Positions 25,634-34,642 of a stretch of 37,443 nucleotides of DNA are shown in pieces. Every line of letters starts with the position of its first letter. The stretch's first letter is position 1. The notes under the pieces are model-generated. The model worked only from the letters and a program-made list of their open reading frames with translations, did not search any database and was not told the DNA's origin. The stretch lies in contig JAJDNP010000076.1 in the NCBI GenBank assembly GCA_022340645.1, forward strand, positions 1 to 37,443, read 5' to 3'. The DNA is from Gammaproteobacteria bacterium (GTDB taxonomy: Bacteria > Pseudomonadota > Gammaproteobacteria > SZUA-229). A program made the position numbers and the translations under genes.

Positions 25634-26084
25634 TTTTAAACCCCAGTATTTTTTGTATTTAATGTATCACACTACTTGAGTGTAGATCATACTAATAATA
25701 TTTTGCATTTTTCATGCCAAATATTTAAATGGCTTTAATATCATGAGCATAGTTAAAGTTAAGAACAAAAAACAGTGTGATATTTTGTTCAATGTGTAAA
25801 ACTTACTGACAAACGTAGCTATTGCGTCCCCCACTATGATGCATCCATTTAAAGATAATGCGCAACCGTAATATGCTTGATTGATAAATAATACAGATAA
25901 TTAGCAGCAGGCACAAAAGCGGGACTGCTGGGGATTTTCAGCGGCCCTGCGCCTGCCACGCACTCGTCGATAACAATGGCATATAAGCTTGCAAACACCG
26001 CAAATAGTAATACAGACGGCAGAATTCAGCAAATTCAAACGCACATCGTTCCACGGCTCTGTCGGATTACTTGCCAATGTTACA
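25634..26084. other. Intergenic stretch before the glpD-like gene, nothing identified
   Basis: AT-rich sequence lies at 25640-25900, then a more GC-rich portion at 25910-26060. A minus-strand frame through the latter encodes a signal-peptide-like hydrophobic stretch but has no start codon. I see no convincing gene, RNA or repeat. The promoter of the small Arg-rich ORF would lie at the left end. Confidence 0.4.
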
Positions 26085-27257
26085 TTATGGCGCTTTTAGC
26101 GTGATGTTCCTGGGTAACGCTTTTTCTTTTCTTGCAGGCAAAACGCTATGCAGTTTTTTAATTACCCGTTCAGCTGTCAACCTGTAGGTTGTCAGCTTGC
26201 CGCCATATATATTGACCACCCGATCATGACTGCGATACAGCACAGTTTCACGTGATTTTTTAAAATTACTTTCATTGCCTGCAGGTAAAACCCTCAATCC
26301 GGCAAATTCATCTACCACGTTTAACGTTTTATTGTTTGAGGAATAGTCTGGAAAATAATGGCGAACTATTTCAAGCAGGTAATCTTTTTCACTTTGTAAG
26401 GGTACGACGTTATCGGGCTGACCGGTGAAAGCTGTTTCCGTAGTACCTAATAAAGCTTTATTGTTCCATGGTAAAAGAAAAATTGCTCTTCTATCCTGTG
26501 GCGCCTCAAAATAAAAACAATGCTCAAGCGGCAAATTATCCAGCACCAGATGCGTGCCCTGCACTAAATCAATATTTATTTCAGGTCGTGCAGGTGTGAT
26601 TTTTTCCAGAACCCGATTGACCCATGCACCTGTTGCATTGATCACCGCCCCGGCCCGGCAGTATTTTGTGTCGCCGCTTTCAATATAAGTAATATCAACG
26701 CTATCCTGATCACACGCTGCAGATACAAACTCAGCCGGCACGATAGCTTCACCGCCAAGTTCAATGGCACTGTTCATCACCGCACGGGTTAGTCTGCTGT
26801 CATCAGTACGCCCGTCGTAGTATTGATAAACAGCCTTCAAACCGTGCTGTTTTAAACCATCCAGTGCAGGCCATTGATTTCTGCTGAGCTGGTGAAAATG
26901 AGTGGAGGAGTTTAAACCGCCAAGGACGGCATACAGCGACAGGCCGGTAATCAACTTCAGACGGCTGCGACAGGATGATTCATATACAGGAATATAAAAT
27001 CGATCAAGATAAACCAGCTCGGGTGCAAGACGTGACAGCAAATGGCGCTCCTGCAGACATTCATGGACCAGGTGAAATTGAGCGCTTTCCAGGTATCGCA
27101 AGCCGCCATGTATCATTTTGCTCGATCGTGAAGAACTGCCGTAAGCGAGCCTGTTTTTTTCAAGCAGAAGCACGCTGTAGCCTGCTGCGGCCGCTGCCTG
27201 CGCTGAACCGGCGCCGTGAATGCCGCCGCCAATCACGACTATATCAAAATTGTCCAT
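26085..27257 (-). CDS. FAD-dependent glycerol-3-phosphate dehydrogenase, short form
   Basis: A 390-residue GlpD-type flavoprotein that would oxidise glycerol-3-phosphate to dihydroxyacetone phosphate and pass electrons to quinone. The FAD fold is at the N-terminus (IVVIGGGIHGAG). The family block SSSRSSKMIHGGLRYLE follows, then YYDGRTDDSRLT, AVINATGAWVNRV and FLLPWNNKALLGTTE, and the C-terminal NIYGGKLTTYR. Length is about 110 residues below E. coli GlpD; the usual C-terminal helical domain is absent and the frame ends cleanly. It starts one base after the glycerophosphodiesterase gene ends, so the two are one operon and form a consecutive pathway. Confidence 0.88.
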   Translation of the reverse strand: MDNFDIVVIGGGIHGAGSAQAAAAAGYSVLLLEKNRLAYGSSSRSSKMIHGGLRYLESAQFHLVHECLQERHLLSRLAPELVYLDRFYIPVYESSCRSRLKLITGLSLYAVLGGLNSSTHFHQLSRNQWPALDGLKQHGLKAVYQYYDGRTDDSRLTRAVMNSAIELGGEAIVPAEFVSAACDQDSVDITYIESGDTKYCRAGAVINATGAWVNRVLEKITPARPEINIDLVQGTHLVLDNLPLEHCFYFEAPQDRRAIFLLPWNNKALLGTTETAFTGQPDNVVPLQSEKDYLLEIVRHYFPDYSSNNKTLNVVDEFAGLRVLPAGNESNFKKSRETVLYRSHDRVVNIYGGKLTTYRLTAERVIKKLHSVLPARKEKALPRNITLKAP

Positions 27258-27258
27258 A

Positions 27259-27993
27259 TTATTTATCTGCAGGTACTTGTATTAACATCGAACAGATATT
27301 ATCGGTTTCAACAAAAGTGACACCCTGTTCAAACAAATTCCGTGCCTTGCCAGGATCAGATGTCTCATACATGACCCACTGCCAGCCATCAGCGGCAAAA
27401 TCATGCGCCTGGCCGGCACAATATTTATGGTTAATAATCAGGTAATTAATTTCATTTTCTTGTGCCAGCGTTAATTCATCATCATGCCATCGATGGATAA
27501 TCCAGCCTATGGGTACCGGCATAAGCCGTTTCAGCCTGATCAGGGCCTGCAGACTATCAGCAATAACCACGCAGTGTTCCTTGATCGGTTCAAGTTCAGT
27601 AATGGCCTGTTGCAGGAAACAGTCGATCCCGAATACATCAAGGCTTTCATCTTTTAGTTCGACAAACACCAGTACATGCGGCGAGTTTTCAAGCATGGCA
27701 ACCATGGACTGCAGAGACGGCAGGGTTACGTTATGATATTTATCCGCGAAACGTGACGGCTCGCCAACATTTATATGTTTTATATCTGCAAAATTTGCCT
27801 GGGTAATATCTACATCGACACCGGCTGTTTTTAACAGGCTGACGTCATGACACACCACGGGGACATGGTCGCGCGTCATCTGTACATCAAATTCTACGGC
27901 CATCGCCCCGCAGGTAATGGCCTCTGAAATTGCTTCGAGTGTGTTTTCAGGAAAACTGAATTTTTGACCGCGATGTGCCACTAGCCGTGACAT
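27259..27993 (-). CDS. Glycerophosphodiester phosphodiesterase
   Basis: A GDPD-family enzyme that hydrolyses deacylated phospholipids to glycerol-3-phosphate and an alcohol. The start at ATG 27993 gives 244 residues beginning MSRLVAHRG; GAGAG lies 8 bases upstream. Upstream TTG and ATG codons are possible but unneeded. Catalytic landmarks are His7-Arg8 in AHRG, Glu16 in FPENT, EFDVQMTRD and the second His in VVCHD. There is no signal peptide, so it is cytoplasmic like UgpQ. The next gene oxidises its product. Confidence 0.92.
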   Translation of the reverse strand: MSRLVAHRGQKFSFPENTLEAISEAITCGAMAVEFDVQMTRDHVPVVCHDVSLLKTAGVDVDITQANFADIKHINVGEPSRFADKYHNVTLPSLQSMVAMLENSPHVLVFVELKDESLDVFGIDCFLQQAITELEPIKEHCVVIADSLQALIRLKRLMPVPIGWIIHRWHDDELTLAQENEINYLIINHKYCAGQAHDFAADGWQWVMYETSDPGKARNLFEQGVTFVETDNICSMLIQVPADK

Positions 27994-28088
27994 ATGCATG
28001 ACTCTCTGGTTGTTGTCATAATTCAAATTATAGCCAATGAAAACGCAGATTAATTAAAGAGACAGGAATTAACCCTTATCAGCTACGC

Positions 28089-28793
28089 TTACTTCTGCAA
28101 TAGATCGACACGCATTGGCATTAAAAAGTGGGCGCCATCCTCACCAACATGTTGTTCAAAACGCTGTTTAACCAGCTGGTATAGATTTTCATCAAGCGAA
28201 TGCCTGGTGTGCGTGGCGTTTATTGTGTTACTTTCAAATTCTGCAAAGCTTTCAAATTTCATCGGCGAATTAAAGAAGATTTCTTCGGCCAGTTTAAACA
28301 GGCCATCATCGACGGCATTTTTTACTGTATTAAAGGCAGCTTCACGAACTTTCTGTTCATCATGAAATAAACGTAGAATTTCATTAAATTTGCCGGCAAA
28401 TACGGGTTCTGATATATAAGCATAACCGCCGGGTTTCAATACCCGCCTGATTTCGTGCATCGCATCCTGCATTTTCTCGATCGGCACATGGTGCAGAGAT
28501 TTGAACATAAACACCACATCAACCGTTTCATCTTGCAGCGGAATGTCCTCTGCGCCAGCCAGAGCAAAACATACATTTGCTAAGTCCGCTAACTGCAGGT
28601 TTTTTTCATGGGCGGAAACATCGACTTCAAACGCGGTAATTTTGCGATTAACACCAGATGTCGCAATGATACGGGTAATATCCGCTCGCCCGCAACCCAG
28701 TTCCAGGATGTGTTTATCATCCAGTGATAACAGTCGATTATATATTTCAGGTTCAGTACAGTTAAGATCGATTTTTTCCGCAGCTATTTTCAT
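28089..28793 (-). CDS. Class I SAM-dependent methyltransferase
   Basis: A 234-residue cytoplasmic methyltransferase of the Methyltransf_11/UbiE-like type. Motif I is ILELGCGRADIT at about residues 29-40, the acidic loop is AFEVDVS, motif IV is VDVVFMFKSLHHVP, and RRVLKPGGYAYISEPVF is the post-IV strand. The C-terminal 80 residues form a variable substrate region. The substrate is unknown. It lies ~95 bp upstream of the glycerophosphodiesterase on the same strand, so co-transcription is possible but not clear. Confidence 0.85.
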   Translation of the reverse strand: MKIAAEKIDLNCTEPEIYNRLLSLDDKHILELGCGRADITRIIATSGVNRKITAFEVDVSAHEKNLQLADLANVCFALAGAEDIPLQDETVDVVFMFKSLHHVPIEKMQDAMHEIRRVLKPGGYAYISEPVFAGKFNEILRLFHDEQKVREAAFNTVKNAVDDGLFKLAEEIFFNSPMKFESFAEFESNTINATHTRHSLDENLYQLVKQRFEQHVGEDGAHFLMPMRVDLLQK

Positions 28794-28858
28794 TACCTGG
28801 TCTCTCGTTCTATTTATTATTTCATGCTAACCACAATGGCACGCTAACCGCAATGCGG

Positions 28859-28908
28859 GTGCTAATTCATTCGCACGATGTGAGTAACATAGGCATAGTT
28901 GTGCGAAT
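28859..28908. repeat. Worn REP-like palindrome
   Basis: GTGCTAATTCATTCGCAC (28859-28876) differs slightly from the GTGCGAAT palindromes near 20 kb, and a lone GTGCGAAT half-site follows at 28901-28908. It lies in the ~200-bp gap between the DUF2905 gene and the methyltransferase gene. Confidence 0.45.
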
Positions 28909-28991
28909 AGAGTATTCAGTATGTCCATATATGCTTCACCCTGTCGGGTCACATTCAAAACGTTCCATACGACTTAACCGTACCAATGTGA

Positions 28992-29198
28992 TTAACGTTT
29001 AAATAAATGCAGCAATAATGTCAGTACGGCACTAATAACCAGCATTGATGTAACAGGTATAAAGACTTTGCCATGTTGCGATTCAATACGAATATCGCCG
29101 GGCAATTTCCCAAACCAGTTTAAGGACCAGGGGGCAAAATGCAGGAGTGCGCCAGTAACAAATACTATCGCCCCCAATATCATTAACCATCGAGCCAT
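28992..29198 (-). CDS. DUF2905 small membrane protein
   Basis: A 68-residue protein with two hydrophobic helices (about residues 4-22 and 47-65). Between them is the family signature WFGKLPGDIRIE, followed by HGKVFIPVTSMLV. DUF2905 proteins are widespread and of unknown function. It is 49 bp downstream of the first Slp-type lipoprotein gene, on the same strand. Confidence 0.88.
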   Translation of the reverse strand: MARWLMILGAIVFVTGALLHFAPWSLNWFGKLPGDIRIESQHGKVFIPVTSMLVISAVLTLLLHLFKR

Positions 29199-29247
29199 TT
29201 AACTCCCCGTTTTGATAACAGGCTGTATTATGTTATTTATTTTCCGC

Positions 29248-29730
29248 TTACAATCCAATACCTACCCCAAAATGAAGACTGGTACGAGTACGCTCACTGT
29301 TTTGCGACCACAGGTATAATTGCTCACTATTGATAACTGCGTAAGTATACGTACTTTCACCCACTTTGCCACTTTCACTTCCGCTGATTTTGCCGAGTAC
29401 AGTAATTGATCGGCCTTGCGCATAATTGGTGGGTTCAAGATATCCCGTACGATGAATAATAAAACGCCCCAGGGGTTCGCTGTCCAGTAACGGCCGATGA
29501 AATGTGTTGAGTGGGTAAGCAAGAACTTCAATTTCGGTCGAGTCTCTCAGGTTTCGGGTTTCAAGAATAGTGCCGCCCCAGAGTGCCGTTTTGCCGATGC
29601 TCTCATCAGGTTCTGCAACGACGCCTCGTGGCGTAAGCGACTGATCGACCTGCGTGGTGTCAAACTCAGGTGTAGTGGCACAGCTTGCCAGTAAACTGAA
29701 GAGTAAGAAAATCAGGAATCGGTTGAGCAT
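29248..29730 (-). CDS. Slp-family outer-membrane lipoprotein (shorter paralogue)
   Basis: A 160-residue lipoprotein. The signal peptide ends in the lipobox LASC, with the modified Cys at residue 17. The body carries Slp features: VRWGG-like ALWGGTI, the TEIEVLAYPL strand, GRFIIH, YAQGRSITVLGKI and YTYAVINSEQLYLW. Slp in E. coli is a starvation- and acid-related outer-membrane lipoprotein of unclear mechanism. It follows its longer paralogue by 20 bp, so the pair probably arose by tandem duplication and is co-transcribed. Confidence 0.88.
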   Translation of the reverse strand: MLNRFLIFLLFSLLASCATTPEFDTTQVDQSLTPRGVVAEPDESIGKTALWGGTILETRNLRDSTEIEVLAYPLNTFHRPLLDSEPLGRFIIHRTGYLEPTNYAQGRSITVLGKISGSESGKVGESTYTYAVINSEQLYLWSQNSERTRTSLHFGVGIGL

Positions 29731-29750
29731 TTCTTCATATCACACTGGCG

Positions 29751-30296
29751 TTAATAGTAGTATGGATAGGGGTAGTAGGGATAACGCCACGGATAATATG
29801 GGTCGTACCACAGGTAAGGCGGGTAATCTATATATACCTGTTCCGGCTCAGGCGGCCACAGATAATAGTGTTCTACCTTGATGACCGGATATGCATAAGG
29901 GAACTCGCCAACCTTGCGCGTTTCAGTTTTGAGCACCCGGCCTGTTAATGTTATTTTTCGATCCGGGCTGTATACCTGCGGTTCAATAAATTTATCAATT
30001 ACCGCAATAAATCGTCCCGGGCTATTATCTGAGTCATTAGGCTCGCCATTGTCAGCTAATGGCAGTGCGACAATTGTCAGCTCGCTGGTATCGTGTTTGT
30101 TTTCAGTTTGCACAATAATTCCGCCCCAGCGTACCTTTTGTGACAAATAAGCAGCAGTTTGCTGGCGCACCTGCTCAATGCCGGGACTGCCTTCCAGCGG
30201 CTGACTGATTTCAGTCGGGATGTTAGTAGCACAGGCGGAAACCAGCGCATATGCCAGCAGTCCGCCTGAATAAATGATGGATTTTCTAAATATCAT
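29751..30296 (-). CDS. Slp-family outer-membrane lipoprotein with Tyr/Pro-rich tail
   Basis: A 181-residue lipoprotein with lipobox VSAC (Cys at residue 22). The Slp-type core has VRWGGIIVQT, ELTIVALPL, GRFIAVIDKF, YSPDRKITLTGRV and YAYPVIKVEHYYLW. The last ~25 residues are almost only Tyr, Pro and Trp (YPPYLWYDPYYPWRYPYY). This tail is absent from the downstream paralogue. Tyr/Pro tails of this sort occur in some Slp homologues and may sit in the envelope or be cross-linked (inference). Confidence 0.88.
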   Translation of the reverse strand: MIFRKSIIYSGGLLAYALVSACATNIPTEISQPLEGSPGIEQVRQQTAAYLSQKVRWGGIIVQTENKHDTSELTIVALPLADNGEPNDSDNSPGRFIAVIDKFIEPQVYSPDRKITLTGRVLKTETRKVGEFPYAYPVIKVEHYYLWPPEPEQVYIDYPPYLWYDPYYPWRYPYYPYPYYY

Positions 30297-30471
30297 GCCA
30301 GTTTGAAATAATCAGTTCAAATTGGTTCAATATTAAAAATCAATTGAGTATAGATATAAAGACATTTTTTATATGCATGGTTGCCTCCATGTTGCCAGGT
30401 AACAAATCTGCAAACAGCTCAATGAACCGGATCTCGGGCTGTCTGCCCTGCTTTCAGCTATTAACGTTAGC

Positions 30472-31710
30472 TTAAATTCTTATCTGTTTAACATCGACAC
30501 CATATGAATGGTTTTCCAGGCTTTTTGCAATATGAACAGGTACACCTTTCTGCATGGCAAGGTCAAAGACCCGGCGTTTTTTATATGGACGCTTTTCTTC
30601 ATCCAGTAACAAAATGATTTTAGGCCGCAGTTTCTGCTGTGTATTTTGAGACAGCACGGCGCCGACTTCACCTGATGACAGCTCGACAAGGGAACCTGTA
30701 GGATATACCCCCATGCACTGCATGAACTTTTCAACCAGTTCCGTCTGGAAATGTTTATTGCGTAAGTTGTAAATGCTTTGCAGTGCTTTGTGCTCGGATA
30801 TTGCGTTTCTGTATGGCGTGGCGGTTATCATCGAATCATAACAATCGATAATCGCAGCCATTCTTCCATAGGCGGGAGTCTGCACACCTACCAGGCCATT
30901 AGGATATCCGCTGCCGTCATATCTCTCGTGATGCGTCAATGCGACGTTTATAACATGCTCGCTGATGCCCTTGGTATTTCTTAGCATCTCGACGCTATAA
31001 GCGACATGCTTATGCATTATTTCAGTTTCTGCTGGTGTTAGCGGCTCGCTCTTTGTAAGCAGCTCTTTTGGCAACTTGATCTTGCCTACATCCATAAGCA
31101 GCAGTCCAACTGCCAGGGTATTCAGTGCTTTTTTACTTAAACCCATGTGGCGTCCGAATGCTATCCCCAGGGCACAGTTCTGTAGGGAATGTTCGTAGCT
31201 GTAAGCATCATAGAGACGCATTTTTGATAACCACATAAATGCATCTGAATTCCTGATCATGCTTTCCAGTATGGGCTCTACGGCGTTGTTGACTTTAACG
31301 ATATCCAGTTTGCCTTTGTGAATGTCGTGCTCGATGATTTCTGCCACGCATTCCGTAGCTTTTTCCAGTGCCTGTTTTGCCTCCGGCAATTCTTCAACGG
31401 TTGTGCTTTTATCAACATAATCAAACAGCTTTTTATCCATATCCAGGATTGCTTCTACCTGGGTGTTGGTACTCAGGGAAGTTTTTAACTTTGCCTGTTG
31501 TGCTCTTGGATTATCGAAATACATGTCTGCATCGACACCAAGCTCAGTATCAATAAATACGAAGTCGCAATATTTAACGAGTAAAGAGATTTCATTATCA
31601 TCTTTAATGAAAAAACCCTGGATTAAAAATGGCGTTTGCACCCATGGCCGATCAAGTCTCGACACATACATGCCTATTTTTAAACAAGCAGTACTAACCT
31701 TACGATCCAT
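30472..31710 (-). CDS. DUF3391 and HD-GYP domain protein, degenerate first metal site
   Basis: A 412-residue cytoplasmic signalling protein. DUF3391 occupies roughly residues 1-110 and HD-GYP roughly 150-330. HD-GYP enzymes hydrolyse cyclic-di-GMP at a two- or three-metal centre. Here the His of the HD pair is Met206 (LLMDVGKIKLP). The remaining ligands are recognisable: His174 (YEHS), Asp207, His235, His260-His261 (THHERYDGSGYP), the GYP triplet at 268-270, and Asp289. Loss of that His should weaken metal binding, so it may be slow, metal-altered, or a c-di-GMP sensor. It is a single gene with no obvious partner. Confidence 0.88.
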   Translation of the reverse strand: MDRKVSTACLKIGMYVSRLDRPWVQTPFLIQGFFIKDDNEISLLVKYCDFVFIDTELGVDADMYFDNPRAQQAKLKTSLSTNTQVEAILDMDKKLFDYVDKSTTVEELPEAKQALEKATECVAEIIEHDIHKGKLDIVKVNNAVEPILESMIRNSDAFMWLSKMRLYDAYSYEHSLQNCALGIAFGRHMGLSKKALNTLAVGLLLMDVGKIKLPKELLTKSEPLTPAETEIMHKHVAYSVEMLRNTKGISEHVINVALTHHERYDGSGYPNGLVGVQTPAYGRMAAIIDCYDSMITATPYRNAISEHKALQSIYNLRNKHFQTELVEKFMQCMGVYPTGSLVELSSGEVGAVLSQNTQQKLRPKIILLLDEEKRPYKKRRVFDLAMQKGVPVHIAKSLENHSYGVDVKQIRI

Positions 31711-32104
31711 AATGTATAACCTGGGATAAACTATACAGGGAAGTTTTTTTGATTTGGCTTTAGATGATTTGGTATTTATAGATTTAATATGCTATCGCAC
31801 AAGCCATGTGATGGTATTCAGTTCGAAGCAGCTGCTTGTGCATCTAAAACGAGTATATCTCAACAAAATAATTTCGCAGGCGATCGCTGCAAATACTTTG
31901 TCCCTAAAGTAATAATTCCGACAAACGGTAAGATATTCAAAGATAATAAAAAATGGATTTTAAGCAGGCAATTCAGCAGTATTCAGGCAATGCATAAGTC
32001 TGTAATTCGTGCCTGGCTTTATAGTTACAATAAGAATTAATATGTTTATATAACTATATGTTATTTAAATTTATTTACTCCACTCATGTTCGGAAATAGT
32101 GTTG
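31711..32104. other. 394-bp AT-rich interval with one doubtful ORF
   Basis: It separates the HD-GYP gene start from the ybbP-like gene end. The plus-strand frame 31789-32040 (83 codons, ATG) has no Shine-Dalgarno sequence and no recognised domain, though its composition (three Cys, basic C-terminus ending SYNKN) is not absurd. I treat it as unproven. The HD-GYP promoter should lie at the left end. Confidence 0.4.
31789..32040 (+). CDS. Doubtful hypothetical ORF, 83 residues
   Basis: I do not recognise this protein. It is a short basic sequence with three Cys and no signal peptide or membrane segment. No ribosome site precedes the ATG. It is the only frame of any length in this gap and runs opposite to both neighbours. 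It could equally be chance. Confidence 0.15.
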   Translation: MLSHKPCDGIQFEAAACASKTSISQQNNFAGDRCKYFVPKVIIPTNGKIFKDNKKWILSRQFSSIQAMHKSVIRAWLYSYNKN

Positions 32105-34642
32105 TCATACTGTATTCTGACGTAAAGTTTTTATTGGCGGATTTGTTAACACACTGCGTGTGCCGAGTGTTCCGGCAATAACGACAATAATGGTGCCGCT
32201 GACAATGCCGCTCAAAGCAAGCGTGAAATCAAGCTGATAATTAAACTTGAAAACATATTCTGCAAGCAGCCAGACCAGTGATGTAGCGGACAAACCCGCC
32301 AGTAAACCGGACAGGGCGCCGAGCGTAGTAAACTCTGCTAACAGGCCTAGCATTAGTGTTTTTCTGCTGGCCCCCAGTGTTCTCAATACTGCGCTTTCGA
32401 AACGCCGCTCATCCTGTTTGGACTGAATTGCCGCAAACAATACCGCAAGCCCGGCGAGTATTGTAAACAGAAAAATGAACTCAATAGCAAGTGACACACG
32501 GCTGATAATACCGCGTACGCGTTTCATGATGACTTCAACATCGATCAATGTCACGTTGGGAAAAGCGCGTACCAGATCACCCAGCTTCTGGCGCTGTTCA
32601 CTGTCAAGGTAAACGCTGGTCACCCAGCTTGCCGGTTTATCTTCAAGCACCCCCGGGGGCACCACGGTGAAGAAATTAATATTAAAACTGTCCCAGTCAA
32701 CGCTGCGCAGGTTGCTGACAGTGAAATCAAGACGCGTGCCATTAACATCAAAGCTGGCCACATCTCCCAGCTTCAGGCGCAGGGTATCTGCCAGCTTTAC
32801 TTCCAGTGACAGCAACGGCTTACCGAAATCGTCCCTTTCCCACCAGGGACCGGCAACAAGTTCATTATCCAGCTGTATGCTTTCCGCCCATGAAAGATTA
32901 AATTCACGGGTAACCAGGTGCCTGGCGCGTTCGCTTTCATAGTCATCAGCACTTACTTTTTTGCCGTTGATTTCAACCAGCCGGGCACGCACCATGGGAT
33001 ACATTCGGGTATTGGCAACTCCCATGGCCTTAAAATAATCTGTGATTGCTGCAAGCTGGTCGGACTGTACATTGATTACAAAATGATTCGGTGCATTTTC
33101 CGGCAGGCTGGCCTGCCAGTCATTCAATAAATCGGAACGAACCGCTGACAGCAACAGCATTACCATAATACCCAGGCCAAAAGCCACTATCTGAATGACA
33201 CTGCCGGCTGGCCGGCGCGAGATATTTGCCAGCCCGAAACGCCATGCCACACCAGCACTGCCACGCAGACGATTGAGCAGCATGATGAGCAGGAAAGCTG
33301 TGACGGCCAGCACAGCCAGCGTCAGTACTATACCGCCAGTTACCGTGGCCACCAGCCTGAGATCACCGATTTGCCAGTACAGCAGAAGCGACATACAAAG
33401 CACTACTGCAAGGTAAAGCAGCCATGAACTTACCGGGCGGCTGGTCACATCCTTGCGCAGCACATGCAGCGGCGGCACGTGGCGCAGCGAGAGTAATGGC
33501 GGCAATGCAAAGCCGGTTAACATCAATATGCCGGTGGCATAACCCAGTAATACGGCCTTAAACGTTGGCGGCGGCAGTTGAGTCAGCACAAGTTGATCCA
33601 GCAGCTGCGTGATAACAAACTGCGTCAGCATACCGAGAATGCAGCCTGCGCTGCTTGCGATTAATGACAGCCAGAGCATTTCCAGGCTGAAAAGTTGAAT
33701 AATGGTATTCTGCGATGCGCCCAGGCAGCGAAACATGGCACTGGTACCAAGATGGCGAACACTGAAACGATTAGCCACCGATGCAACTGCGACACCGGCC
33801 AGCAGCACACTTATCAGGGCAGCGAGCCCAAGAAATTGCTGCGCGCTCCTGAGCGCAGTATTCAGTTCGGGACGGCCCTGTTCAAATGTGACAAGCTCTT
33901 CACCCGCTCTGAGATTGTTTTCGATTAGCTTGTGATAGCTGTTGATGCTGCTGCGTTCACCCGCAATCAGCACACGATAATTCACCAGGGCGCCCGTACT
34001 GATAAGGCCGGTAGCATCCAGGTCGGCAATATTCATCAAAATGCGTGGTGCAAGACTGAACAGGTCGCCGGCACGATCGGGTTCATAACGCAGTACCTTG
34101 CGAATTTTGAAAGTGGAATTACCAAGTTTAATGCTATCACCGATCCCGGCATCGAGCATCTGCAACAGCCGTGCTTCAACCCAGACATCGCCAGCCGAGG
34201 GAATTCCGCCAGTGGTTTCATCAGCACCGAACGCGTTATCACTGATACGCAGAGCACCGCGCAATGGATAAGCTTCAGATACGGCTTTTACTTCTACCAG
34301 CTGCGGACGATCATCGCCAAGTACCACACTGCGAAACTGCTGCGTTGTGGCGACCTGAAAATCATTCTGTCGTGCCTCCTTTATGTAATCGTAAACATCC
34401 GCGCGCCTGGAGGTAACAGCCAGGTCGGCAGCAATCAGTTCAGCAGACTGCATTTGCAAACCGCGTTCGATACGGTCAGTGAAAAATCCCACGGCGGTGA
34501 TACTGGTTACCGCAATCACCAGGCCAATGGCAAGAATATTCAGTTCACCTCCGCGCCAGTCGCGCCATAACATGCGCCATGACATGGCCCAGTAAAAACC
34601 GGCCCCGCGGCGCTGCCTGCCTGCCGGTGTTAAATCATTCAT
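32105..34642 (-). CDS. ybbP: ABC transporter permease, YbbP/FtsX-like
   Basis: An 845-residue inner-membrane protein of the MacB/FtsX superfamily. It has one N-terminal helix (about residues 31-52), a large periplasmic domain, a cluster of helices around 265-500, a second periplasmic domain with a conserved WWERDDFGKPLLSLE, and a final set of three helices. The last two halves each contain an FtsX core with FRCLGAS and LRTLGAS motifs. This is the partner of the adjacent ATPase YbbA; the two overlap by 8 bp. The transported or extracted substrate is unknown. In E. coli the same pair sits beside tesA. Confidence 0.9.
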   Translation of the reverse strand: MNDLTPAGRQRRGAGFYWAMSWRMLWRDWRGGELNILAIGLVIAVTSITAVGFFTDRIERGLQMQSAELIAADLAVTSRRADVYDYIKEARQNDFQVATTQQFRSVVLGDDRPQLVEVKAVSEAYPLRGALRISDNAFGADETTGGIPSAGDVWVEARLLQMLDAGIGDSIKLGNSTFKIRKVLRYEPDRAGDLFSLAPRILMNIADLDATGLISTGALVNYRVLIAGERSSINSYHKLIENNLRAGEELVTFEQGRPELNTALRSAQQFLGLAALISVLLAGVAVASVANRFSVRHLGTSAMFRCLGASQNTIIQLFSLEMLWLSLIASSAGCILGMLTQFVITQLLDQLVLTQLPPPTFKAVLLGYATGILMLTGFALPPLLSLRHVPPLHVLRKDVTSRPVSSWLLYLAVVLCMSLLLYWQIGDLRLVATVTGGIVLTLAVLAVTAFLLIMLLNRLRGSAGVAWRFGLANISRRPAGSVIQIVAFGLGIMVMLLLSAVRSDLLNDWQASLPENAPNHFVINVQSDQLAAITDYFKAMGVANTRMYPMVRARLVEINGKKVSADDYESERARHLVTREFNLSWAESIQLDNELVAGPWWERDDFGKPLLSLEVKLADTLRLKLGDVASFDVNGTRLDFTVSNLRSVDWDSFNINFFTVVPPGVLEDKPASWVTSVYLDSEQRQKLGDLVRAFPNVTLIDVEVIMKRVRGIISRVSLAIEFIFLFTILAGLAVLFAAIQSKQDERRFESAVLRTLGASRKTLMLGLLAEFTTLGALSGLLAGLSATSLVWLLAEYVFKFNYQLDFTLALSGIVSGTIIVVIAGTLGTRSVLTNPPIKTLRQNTV

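Noticed and set aside
25900-26060. Minus-strand frame with a signal-peptide-like stretch
   Set aside because: No start codon in frame after the upstream stop, and no family match that I recognise.
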